DNA from: Lachnospiraceae bacterium
Lineage (GTDB): Bacteria; Bacillota_A; Clostridia; Lachnospirales; Lachnospiraceae
DNA: 8,966 nucleotides
Assembly (NCBI GenBank): GCA_017613055.1
Contig: JAGAES010000029.1
Location: forward strand, 1-8,966
Direction: 5' to 3'
Shown: in pieces, positions 1 to 6,408 of the stretch
How positions within the stretch are numbered: the first letter of the stretch is position 1
Layout: every line of letters starts with the position of its first letter
Notes under the pieces: generated by a model
Seen by the model: the letters and a program-made list of their open reading frames with translations, nothing else
What the model was told of the DNA's origin: nothing
The model's database searches: none
Translations under genes and position numbers: made by a program

Positions 1-710
1 AATGCCTGGTCGGACGTCGAAGGAATCGCAAGACCATCCTTGAATTCTCTCGTAATCGACGAGAAATTAATCGTCTTTCCCTGGAAAGGACTCGTGAAAT
101 CCGCTTCGATGGTCGTCATCTTACGGATTCTTGTGCCATCCTCGGAAAGCACCGCCGCATACTTCAAAAGGCCGATTCCTTTGGCTTCCGCATAACCGAT
201 GTAAAGCGTTTCGCCGGGCTCCAGTTCCGGAATCGTAAGTCCTTCGGAATCAATCGCGCCTTTTACGATCACGCCGCTGTAATCGCCTGCCTTGAAGCTG
301 GCATTTTTCGGCGCGGGCGCAAGCTTCCTTACCGCGGGCTCCACGGCCTTCGTGTCGGAAACGGTCCGGATGGGCTCTTTCGTCACTTCCGCAACCTTCG
401 TAATCTCAGGCTCCTCTTCTTTCACGGTCCTGGTAACTTCCTTTTCTTCCTTCTTATCCTTCTTCGAGTCATCCTTATTCAGGTATCGTACATAGAAGAA
501 TGTTCCGATACAGGCGGCGAAAACGAAAAGAATGCTGAATGATACCAAAAGAATCACGCGGAGACGCGCCCAGAACGACTTCTTGGGCTCCTGAACCGGC
601 TGATAATACTGTACCGGCGCGGCCTCTCCGACATAAGCGTGACAGTTCGGGCACATCTGCAACCCTTCTTCCAAAAGACATCCGCAATTTCTGCAATACT
701 TTTTCTCCAT
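1..710 (-). CDS. Zinc-ribbon, single-pass membrane protein with extracellular domain (C-terminus outside window)
   Basis: This frame is open from an ATG at 710 to the window edge, about 236 codons with no stop, so the C-terminus is missing. The N-terminus carries a four-cysteine zinc ribbon: C6-x2-C9 (CRNC) and C20-x2-C23 (CPNC). A proline/glutamine-rich linker follows, then a hydrophobic segment at about residues 52-74, then a highly charged Lys/Glu/Thr linker (about 78-115), then a folded-looking domain to the edge. The expected topology is zinc ribbon inside, distal domain outside. Small zinc ribbons joined to a membrane helix and an extracellular domain are common in Clostridia, usually without known function. 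The start is supported by GAGGAGG 9 nt upstream, which overlaps the stop of the preceding gene and implies translational coupling. The distal domain is unrecognised. No enzymatic motif is visible. Confidence 0.85.
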   Translation of the reverse strand, partial: MEKKYCRNCGCLLEEGLQMCPNCHAYVGEAAPVQYYQPVQEPKKSFWARLRVILLVSFSILFVFAACIGTFFYVRYLNKDDSKKDKKEEKEVTRTVKEEEPEITKVAEVTKEPIRTVSDTKAVEPAVRKLAPAPKNASFKAGDYSGVIVKGAIDSEGLTIPELEPGETLYIGYAEAKGIGLLKYAAVLSEDGTRIRKMTTIEADFTSPFQGKTINFSSITREFKDGLAIPSTSDQA

Positions 711-719
711 TTTTCTCTT

Positions 720-726
720 CCTCCTC
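720..726 (-). promoter_or_regulatory. Ribosome binding site of the zinc-ribbon gene, overlapping the upstream stop codon
   Basis: The minus strand reads TGAGGAGG, where TGA (727-725) is the stop of the 129-aa gene and GAGGAGG is the Shine-Dalgarno sequence. It lies 9 nt before the ATG at 710. The overlap suggests that terminating ribosomes initiate the next gene. Confidence 0.8.
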
Positions 727-1114
727 AGTTCCATGCGTATTGAAAACCTTTTGAGCACCAGCCTGACTCTTTAATCTCACCGTTTTCGATTCTCCCGACC
801 TCGCAAAACCTTCGGGAGACCTCTCCCGGAAGCTGCACGAGCGGTTCGGCCTTTCGCTGCGAGATGTTCTCATTCAGAAGAATTCTAGGCTCGATTTCCT
901 TCTTCAGAATCTCCTGTTCTCCGATAATCGCAATTTCCGTGACATACTCCTCTCCCCGGTATGTCTTCATGCTGTCCCCCTCAAGAATGGTCATTCCGTT
1001 TAAAAGCCTTGCGGGAACGGCCTGGCCGACCAGGTACCCCTTCTGAAACTCATAAGGGCCGGGAAGTTCATTCAGCTTTTCAATGCTGAATCGGATTAAT
1101 AAAACGTCATCCAT
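725..1114 (-). CDS. Orphan 129-aa soluble protein, function unknown
   Basis: I do not recognise this protein. It begins MDDVLLIRFSIEKLNEL, has no signal peptide or membrane segment, and is predicted to be cytoplasmic. It mixes short beta-prone stretches with charged helical stretches, and ends with two cysteines and three tryptophans or aromatic residues close together (the GWCSKGFQYAWN tail). The frame is open further upstream to an ATG at 1210, but the start at 1114 is preferred: a near-perfect AAGGAGG lies 7 nt before it, whereas the longer form would read through the spacer hairpin. It sits between the pseudokinase gene (117-nt spacer) and the zinc-ribbon gene (14 nt, coupled). Its partner is therefore most likely the zinc-ribbon membrane protein. 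A role as a kinase substrate or adaptor is only a guess from position. Confidence 0.75.
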   Translation of the reverse strand: MDDVLLIRFSIEKLNELPGPYEFQKGYLVGQAVPARLLNGMTILEGDSMKTYRGEEYVTEIAIIGEQEILKKEIEPRILLNENISQRKAEPLVQLPGEVSRRFCEVGRIENGEIKESGWCSKGFQYAWN

Positions 1115-1121
1115 TTTCTGT

Positions 1122-1128
1122 CCTCCTT
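1122..1128 (-). promoter_or_regulatory. Ribosome binding site that fixes the start of the 129-aa gene
   Basis: The minus strand reads AAGGAGG, 7 nt before the ATG at 1114. This is the strongest Shine-Dalgarno match in the left part of the window and argues against the longer in-frame start at 1210. Confidence 0.85.
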
Positions 1129-1173
1129 GCAATTCCGACAGGATTTGCTTTTGTTTACAGCCCGAATATACAA

Positions 1174-1203
1174 CAACGGACAGACCCTGAGGTCTGCCCG
1201 TTG
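1174..1203 (-). terminator. Hairpin after the pseudokinase gene: weak terminator or leader hairpin
   Basis: A 13-bp stem (1174-1186 with 1191-1203) closes a 4-nt loop. On the minus-strand transcript it is continuous, with a single G-U pair; on the plus strand that position is an A-C mismatch, which fits minus-strand function. The minus-strand sequence after the stem is U-rich but interrupted (UUGUAUAUUC). It may be an inefficient intrinsic terminator that partly separates the pseudokinase gene from the 129-aa gene, or a 5' leader hairpin of a transcript starting in this spacer. Confidence 0.5.
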
Positions 1204-1213
1204 CATACAATTT
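1201..1213. repeat. Copy A of an exact 13-bp intergenic repeat (TTGCATACAATTT)
   Basis: TTGCATACAATTT on the plus strand is identical to 8463-8475. Both copies lie shortly downstream of a gene's stop codon, beside a run of at least six A (minus strand), and about 90-105 nt before the next gene's start. The core TTGYATRCAA is a near-palindrome, as expected of a dimeric repressor site. This is a candidate operator or promoter element, not demonstrated. Confidence 0.45.
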
Positions 1214-1231
1214 AAGTTTTTTCGAAAAATG

Positions 1232-2791
1232 TTAATGATACACGGTAATGCTCTGCGGAATCCGCTCGCTGTCCGATCCGTCGATCCGCATCCGGTACAG
1301 CGCTTCGCTGCCGCTGATCCGATATAAAATCCAACGCCCGGCAAGGTTAAAGTCCGAAACCTGCGCGGTGCTGATTGTGTATTTCGTCTTTCCGTCCGGC
1401 GTCATCCATTCAAGGCACCCGCTCTTTGCGGAGATATAAAAGATACCGGTTTCGGTTGCATTAAAACGGCTGATCGGCTGATTCGTAAGAACCTCCGCAT
1501 CCCCGCCGTCACGGTTCATCCGGACAAGCACCTGCATCGCTTTGGAACCCGTTGTTTCGTCCGTCGTAAGGCAGTAAAGCTTATCGCCGCACAGCACCGC
1601 ATCCTTACAGGCGCTGCTTAAGAGCCGGTAAGAATTCGCGCCGTCCGAATCACATCCGAACAGACAGCTTCCGCGGTCGGGATCTACGTAAACAAGACGC
1701 CCGTCCGCAACGTTCAGGTACGGATGCTTCAGTTTCGAATTCAGCTGCCTGATATCGAGCGAATCCGTATCGATGCTGTAAAGATACCCGGAACTCTTCT
1801 CGTCATCGAGATACAGCTTTCCGGAGTTAATCAGGAATCTCCCGCGCAGCGAATCCGAAATGACTTCTTCCTTACCGCTTTCAAGGCCGAACCGCGTGAC
1901 CGCCTGCTCCGTCAGGTAATACAGATACCCCTTCCAGTAATGCAGTTCGGAAATGCTTTCATGCTTCACAAGCTGCGTCGTTTCCTTCGTGTACGGATCC
2001 ATCTGGAAGATTCTGCCGTCGCAGATGTAATAGAGGTAATCCTCTCCCATCGCCGCATAGGCTCCGTCCTCCGAGTACCGGTTCCCGGCGAAATTCCCGT
2101 ACCCTTCCGGCACCTTGGTCTGCTCGATGCCGATACCGGGAGCGTCGCCCGTCCCGCGCTCATAACCTTCGCGGTAACCTTCGCGGTAACCTTCCTTCTG
2201 ACCCTTCTCTTCGCCGGTCTTCCGTCCTTCGCGGTATTCGTGGAACGAAATCAGTGCGACAAGCCCGATCACGAGAACTACCGCCGCGCAGCGGATCCGT
2301 TTTCTCGGAAACCGTACCTCGCGGTTCAAAAATGCAAGCACCTCGAGAAGGCTCTGAAAACGTCTTCTTGAGTCAAGCGCCGTACAGCGGTTCACCGCCT
2401 CTTTCGTCGCTTCGTTGGCCGTTGCGATGTCGAGCTCGGATTTCTGTGTCTTGCCGGTCAGAAGATAAAGATAAATCATTCCGAGCCCGTAAATCCACAC
2501 ATTCTCGTCGGTCACCGGTTCCTTTCCGTATTCGGGCGGCAGAAACGCCTCCTGTTCCCTGCGGTTTTCATTTCCGTTCGCGTCAAATGACACCGTCCCC
2601 TTCCCGGAGATCCGTACGTTGTTCGGTGTCAGCACCGGAAGCGTAAAGCCTTCCCCGGCGGAATCCTTCAAGAGCTGTCTGCATACCGCACGGACGGTTT
2701 TCATCGCCTTCTTCTCTTTAAGAGGAGCGCCCGAGGAAATCCATTCGGCAATTGTTCGGTTGTTGTTCGCCTGGCCGTCTTTTGTTCGCAT
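1232..2791 (-). CDS. C-lobe-only membrane pseudokinase with glycine-tetrad stalk and extracellular DUF5050-like domain
   Basis: Residues 1-160 match only the C-lobe of a Hanks kinase; the ATP-binding N-lobe is absent. Aligned by eye to the kinase encoded just upstream, HRDIKPQN becomes LPVLTPNN (residues 51-58) and DFG becomes DAN (70-72). The structural features FLPPEYG (APE region), the WIYGLGMIYLYLLTG helix and the RRRF near residue 145 remain. A membrane helix (about 167-184) is followed by seven glycines at exact four-residue spacing (G189 to G213). A propeller-like extracellular domain (about 225-519) with YLYY/DG repeats follows, resembling DUF5050. Catalysis is very unlikely; a regulatory or scaffold role beside the active-looking kinase is inferred. 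The start has GAGGG 6 nt upstream, inside the last codons of the preceding gene, with a 2-nt gap between the genes. A long N-lobe upstream is excluded because that sequence belongs to the other gene. Confidence 0.85.
   Translation of the reverse strand: MRTKDGQANNNRTIAEWISSGAPLKEKKAMKTVRAVCRQLLKDSAGEGFTLPVLTPNNVRISGKGTVSFDANGNENRREQEAFLPPEYGKEPVTDENVWIYGLGMIYLYLLTGKTQKSELDIATANEATKEAVNRCTALDSRRRFQSLLEVLAFLNREVRFPRKRIRCAAVVLVIGLVALISFHEYREGRKTGEEKGQKEGYREGYREGYERGTGDAPGIGIEQTKVPEGYGNFAGNRYSEDGAYAAMGEDYLYYICDGRIFQMDPYTKETTQLVKHESISELHYWKGYLYYLTEQAVTRFGLESGKEEVISDSLRGRFLINSGKLYLDDEKSSGYLYSIDTDSLDIRQLNSKLKHPYLNVADGRLVYVDPDRGSCLFGCDSDGANSYRLLSSACKDAVLCGDKLYCLTTDETTGSKAMQVLVRMNRDGGDAEVLTNQPISRFNATETGIFYISAKSGCLEWMTPDGKTKYTISTAQVSDFNLAGRWILYRISGSEALYRMRIDGSDSERIPQSITVYH
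2163..2194. repeat. 12-bp tandem repeat inside the pseudokinase stalk
   Basis: The unit TAACCTTCGCGG occurs at 2163-2174 and 2175-2186, followed by an 8-nt partial copy to 2194. It encodes the repeated GYRE tetrads of the juxtamembrane stalk. A 12-bp unit adds or removes exactly one tetrad without a frameshift. Confidence 0.85.
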
Positions 2792-2793
2792 GC

Positions 2794-5700
2794 TTATCCC
2801 TCGTGCGTTACTTTGTGGTCGTCCGCGCCGTCATAGCGGACGCTCCACAGGCTTCCTCCGTCATCGAGATTATGATAGAAAATCCATTCTCCCGCAATAT
2901 TAAAGTCGCTTGCCCGGTTTTTGGTCACTCTTACCCGCATGTTTCCTTTCGGATTGCTGAGCCAGAGCATCCCGTCATATCCGTCGACAAGAACGATTCC
3001 GCGGCTTGTATAGCCTGTCTGTAAAGGCGATACTGCCTTCACATTTTCCGCTGCCTTATCCGGAATGATGCTGCTTGCATATTCCCTGATCAGATCGGCG
3101 TCCGTCTTCTCGGTCTGCCACGCGTCCACGTCGAGCGTGTACACCGATTTCTTCGTCTTAATGTAATACTTGTTGTCAAGAACAACGAGCTGCGCGTCTA
3201 TGCCGCCGAACACCACGTGGTTATCGTTCTCGTAGAGTCCGTACTGCCAAATGCTGCTTCCGGATGTATAATAAAGCCAGCCGTTATAAGCGGAGATTCC
3301 GCTCGCGTGCTTTCCGGAAACAAGCATCTCGACGTTGCTTCCGTCCGGGGACATGCGGTATATATCGCCGTCATGAATGTAATACACCTGATTCTCATAC
3401 GACAGCGCATACGCTCCGCCGTCGACAAGCACGTTGCCCGGCAGGTTGCCGTCCTCCGGATGCGAAATCCGTTCGCCCAGCGTGAACACCGGAACGCTCT
3501 GGAAACCGCTCACGTAACCGCTGTCGTAGCCGGACTTCCGTCCGCTCTTCTCGCCTTCGGCCTCGCCGAGAATCCGTCCGGCCATATTGGAGCCGACAAC
3601 GGCAACTATGGCCGCGGCGGCTATGGCAACGGAAATCTTGATCCGCTGTCCCTTCTTCCGGGTCTTCTTTCTTACGTAGTTTTCAATTTCCTCGACACGC
3701 TGAATCCGGTTCTCAGGGTCAAATGCCACACATTTCTGAATCAAGCTCCGAAGCTTCGGGCTGTTGATTTCCGACTCGTAATTCGGTTTCGAAACCTGTC
3801 CGGTCGCGAGGAAAAGCATGACCATGCCGAGCGCGTAGATATCGGTCAGCGGCGAGGACTGGTCAAAGCCGTACTGTTCGGGCGGCGCATAGTCGAGCGT
3901 CAGCACAATCGAAGTATCCTGCCTGTGCCCGGTTTTATGCACTCTTGCAATGCCGAAATCGATCAGGTTGATGCTGCCGTCCTTTCCGAGCACGATATTC
4001 TGCGGCTTGATATCGCGGTGGATTACCGGCGGCGTCTGGTTATGCAGGTATTTGAGTATGCCGGTCAACTCCGTGACAACCGCGAAGATATCGTCCTCCG
4101 AAAGCGTCCCTTTCGTGCGGACGATCTCGTCAAGCGTCCGGCCTTCCATATATTCGCGGACCATGTAATGGCCGCCGTCCTTCTCAAACGACGCGTAAAC
4201 CTTCGGAATGCCGGGGTAATCAAGCTGCTCTAATATTCTTGCTTCCGAAAGCGCATCCTCCGCGCCGTAGTCTCTCGTAATGCGGAGAATTGCCGGAATT
4301 CCGTCCGAAAGACGCCGTAAGAAATAGGTTTCTTTCTTCCCGGTTTCATCCTTTTTAAGGCATCCGGTTACCTCATAACGGGAGGTGATTTCAAAAGGAA
4401 GGGAAACCTTTGCGACATCGGCCGCAAGGTCTTCTCCGTATCCTTTGAGAAACGCATCGATGTCGTCCTCAAGTGAATTTTCCGCGGAAGCGGCAACCAC
4501 TTCCGGCAGGGAAGTTTTCATGCTCCACCTCCTGCCCTTCTCTTTCTTTAAAGCATCCTTCGCAAGTTTCGCCTGCTTCGCTTCGCCGCTTCCGATTGCG
4601 TAAAGCGGAGGCGTGAACAGCACCGGTGAAAGCACCATGCTGAAGAAGATAAAACAATACGCGATTCTGGATTCCGTCCGGATGCCGTGCCTTGTCAGAA
4701 CGTACATGGAACGGTCCGCGCACAGAAGCGCGACCGGAATGAACAGCCAGGTTCCGCGGATATATCCGAAGATCAGCCTAAGTCCCGCAATCAGTCCGCG
4801 CTCGTTCTCTCCGACCTTCGTCGACGGGAACGATTTCTTCTTCCGTTTAAACTTATTAACAATCCAGCCCGTCGCACCGAGGAACACCGACAGCGAATGG
4901 CTGATGAACGATGCAGCCATCTCAAGCGTACAGATGACGCTCGAACGGTGTTCCTTCGGAATCTTCCTTCCCATCAAAAGAGAACGGATCCACGGAAACA
5001 GGATGAAGATTGCGTCACATACAAGGAAACCTGCCCAAAGCAGGTGGATGTTTCCGAAATAGCATTCGATGAAAACCGTCGGAAGCAGCATGATCTGGTT
5101 TACCATCGAAAAGAAATACAAAAACATGAAGAAACGGTCGCACGGACGCACATGTCCGCGGAGCGTGCCGTCGAACACCATCTCCATCAGGCCGTATGCG
5201 TAACGGCGCTGCTTGCCGGTCTCTTCCTCGAAATTCGTGCTTGTGTATTCGGTGAACTCAAGCCCCGGGATTTTCGCGTATTTGCCGTGGTAGCCCATTC
5301 CGTACAGGCGGATTGCGAAGTCATAGTCTTCCGACACCTTGTTCTCGGACCACCGTCCGCATTTCTCGAGAATGCTCTTTCGAAGAAACACGTTATGGCC
5401 TACGAGCGGGACGAAGAAGCCCTGCAGCGCCTTACACGGCCATATATAGTGAAACAGGTCGTTCGTCAGATGCCCGGTCACGCGCGAATAATAGTTTTCC
5501 TTAAGGTTGATCGTATCGGTTGCGCATTGCACGTAAGCAAGCTTCTCATCGACCGAAAACTCGGGGATAATCGCTTCGATAATGCCCTCGCGAACGCCGG
5601 AATCCTTGTCAAGAAGCAGGATAATCTCATGCGTGCGGTAATCGCCCTCGGCATAGCCGTTCGCAATTGATGCATCAAAAACGCCGTTCAGCAGTTCCCG

Positions 5701-6399
5701 GTCGGCGGAGAGATTGTTCCCGTAACGAAGCGTATAATTCAGGTTCGATGCTTTCTTAAAAAGCCCTGCTCTTCCCTTCGCGGGTCTTGCGACAAATGCC
5801 ACGCCTTTCGACCTATAGAACCGGATCCGTTCGGCGGCTTTTCTCTCTTTCAAAGAAAGCGACTCCGGATTCTTCTCGTAAGAATTCAGGAGTCTGTCAA
5901 TTGTCTCTTTGCTCACGCTACCGCCGAGAAGCGGCGCGAGGCCGTCTTCCGATACAAGCACGTTCGCTTCGCACGGGGTGTAGCACTGATAGCTTTGAAT
6001 CGCCCGGATTCCGCGGTTAATCGTGTCGAAAATGACGCTGTTCTCTTCGAGATAAACCGGAATGCTGACCGTCACGGGAAGCAGGTCCGTTGCTTTGACC
6101 TCTCTTCGCGGCGCATTCATGAAATGCTTCCGGTTGATCAATACCTCCCCGGTCAGAACCCGCTTGACGGACGGACGCACGGACCAGAGAATATCCGTAA
6201 TATACGAAAAAGGATATATGAAGAAGAGAAAGGAAAGAACAAACCGCCACAACTGATGCATCGGCGCGCCGTACATCACGAAGATGCCGATATGAATCGA
6301 GGCATTTATGAGCAAAGCAATCGCATGCGGACGGACGCCGCAGATCATATTCCCGAGAGCAACCGGTATGGATTTTTCAGATCTCTTTTTTCTGCTCAT
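2794..6399 (-). CDS. Membrane GT2 glycosyltransferase fused to Hanks-type Ser/Thr kinase and extracellular DUF5050-like domain
   Basis: This is a 1201-aa multidomain protein. Residues 24-72 hold two membrane helices. Residues 75-420 form a GT-A family 2 domain with SEDG (150-153), DKD (264-266), SED (356-358) and a KQRRYAYG motif (396-403) in place of the usual QxxRW. About four or five membrane segments follow (422-600), as in processive polysaccharide synthases. A kinase domain (about 666-915) has HRDIKPQN (794-801), DFG (814-816), APPE (838-841) and DIYALG; the glycine loop is degenerate and the expected VAIK lysine appears to be R706. Then come a membrane helix (921-940), glycines every four residues (941-965), and an extracellular propeller-like domain to the end. 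The likely role is synthesis or export of a surface glycan regulated in cis by the kinase; substrates are unknown. The gene lies 9 nt after the lipoprotein gene with no clear ribosome binding site, so its translation may depend on re-initiation. Confidence 0.88.
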   Translation of the reverse strand: MSRKKRSEKSIPVALGNMICGVRPHAIALLINASIHIGIFVMYGAPMHQLWRFVLSFLFFIYPFSYITDILWSVRPSVKRVLTGEVLINRKHFMNAPRREVKATDLLPVTVSIPVYLEENSVIFDTINRGIRAIQSYQCYTPCEANVLVSEDGLAPLLGGSVSKETIDRLLNSYEKNPESLSLKERKAAERIRFYRSKGVAFVARPAKGRAGLFKKASNLNYTLRYGNNLSADRELLNGVFDASIANGYAEGDYRTHEIILLLDKDSGVREGIIEAIIPEFSVDEKLAYVQCATDTINLKENYYSRVTGHLTNDLFHYIWPCKALQGFFVPLVGHNVFLRKSILEKCGRWSENKVSEDYDFAIRLYGMGYHGKYAKIPGLEFTEYTSTNFEEETGKQRRYAYGLMEMVFDGTLRGHVRPCDRFFMFLYFFSMVNQIMLLPTVFIECYFGNIHLLWAGFLVCDAIFILFPWIRSLLMGRKIPKEHRSSVICTLEMAASFISHSLSVFLGATGWIVNKFKRKKKSFPSTKVGENERGLIAGLRLIFGYIRGTWLFIPVALLCADRSMYVLTRHGIRTESRIAYCFIFFSMVLSPVLFTPPLYAIGSGEAKQAKLAKDALKKEKGRRWSMKTSLPEVVAASAENSLEDDIDAFLKGYGEDLAADVAKVSLPFEITSRYEVTGCLKKDETGKKETYFLRRLSDGIPAILRITRDYGAEDALSEARILEQLDYPGIPKVYASFEKDGGHYMVREYMEGRTLDEIVRTKGTLSEDDIFAVVTELTGILKYLHNQTPPVIHRDIKPQNIVLGKDGSINLIDFGIARVHKTGHRQDTSIVLTLDYAPPEQYGFDQSSPLTDIYALGMVMLFLATGQVSKPNYESEINSPKLRSLIQKCVAFDPENRIQRVEEIENYVRKKTRKKGQRIKISVAIAAAAIVAVVGSNMAGRILGEAEGEKSGRKSGYDSGYVSGFQSVPVFTLGERISHPEDGNLPGNVLVDGGAYALSYENQVYYIHDGDIYRMSPDGSNVEMLVSGKHASGISAYNGWLYYTSGSSIWQYGLYENDNHVVFGGIDAQLVVLDNKYYIKTKKSVYTLDVDAWQTEKTDADLIREYASSIIPDKAAENVKAVSPLQTGYTSRGIVLVDGYDGMLWLSNPKGNMRVRVTKNRASDFNIAGEWIFYHNLDDGGSLWSVRYDGADDHKVTHEG
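2798..2802 (-). promoter_or_regulatory. Ribosome binding site of the pseudokinase gene within the fusion gene's 3' end
   Basis: The minus strand reads GAGGG, 6 nt before the ATG at 2791. It lies in the last codons of the glycosyltransferase-kinase gene, so translation of the two proteins is likely coupled. Confidence 0.65.
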
Positions 6400-6408
6400 A
6401 AAGTTATT

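Larger units (their letters stand above)
1115..1231 (-). other. 117-nt spacer between pseudokinase and 129-aa genes
   Basis: From its upstream end the spacer holds an A-rich run, the 13-bp element shared with the 8360-8488 spacer, the hairpin at 1174-1203, a TATATT hexamer (1170-1165) that could be a -10 element but has no convincing -35, and the ribosome binding site. I see no small ORF with its own ribosome binding site and no recognisable riboswitch. Confidence 0.5.

Noticed and set aside
1115..1210. N-terminal extension of the 129-aa protein to the ATG at 1210
   Set aside because: The extension would translate through the hairpin and has no ribosome binding site; AAGGAGG 7 nt before the ATG at 1114 decides the start.
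3217..4233. Plus-strand open frame (338 codons) opposite the kinase domain
   Set aside because: It mirrors the conserved kinase motifs on the other strand and has no independent start signal.
4687..5670. Long open frame on the plus strand opposite the glycosyltransferase region (327 codons)
   Set aside because: It lies fully antisense to strongly supported GT2 domain coding, has no ribosome binding site and low-complexity Arg/His-rich composition typical of a codon-bias shadow.
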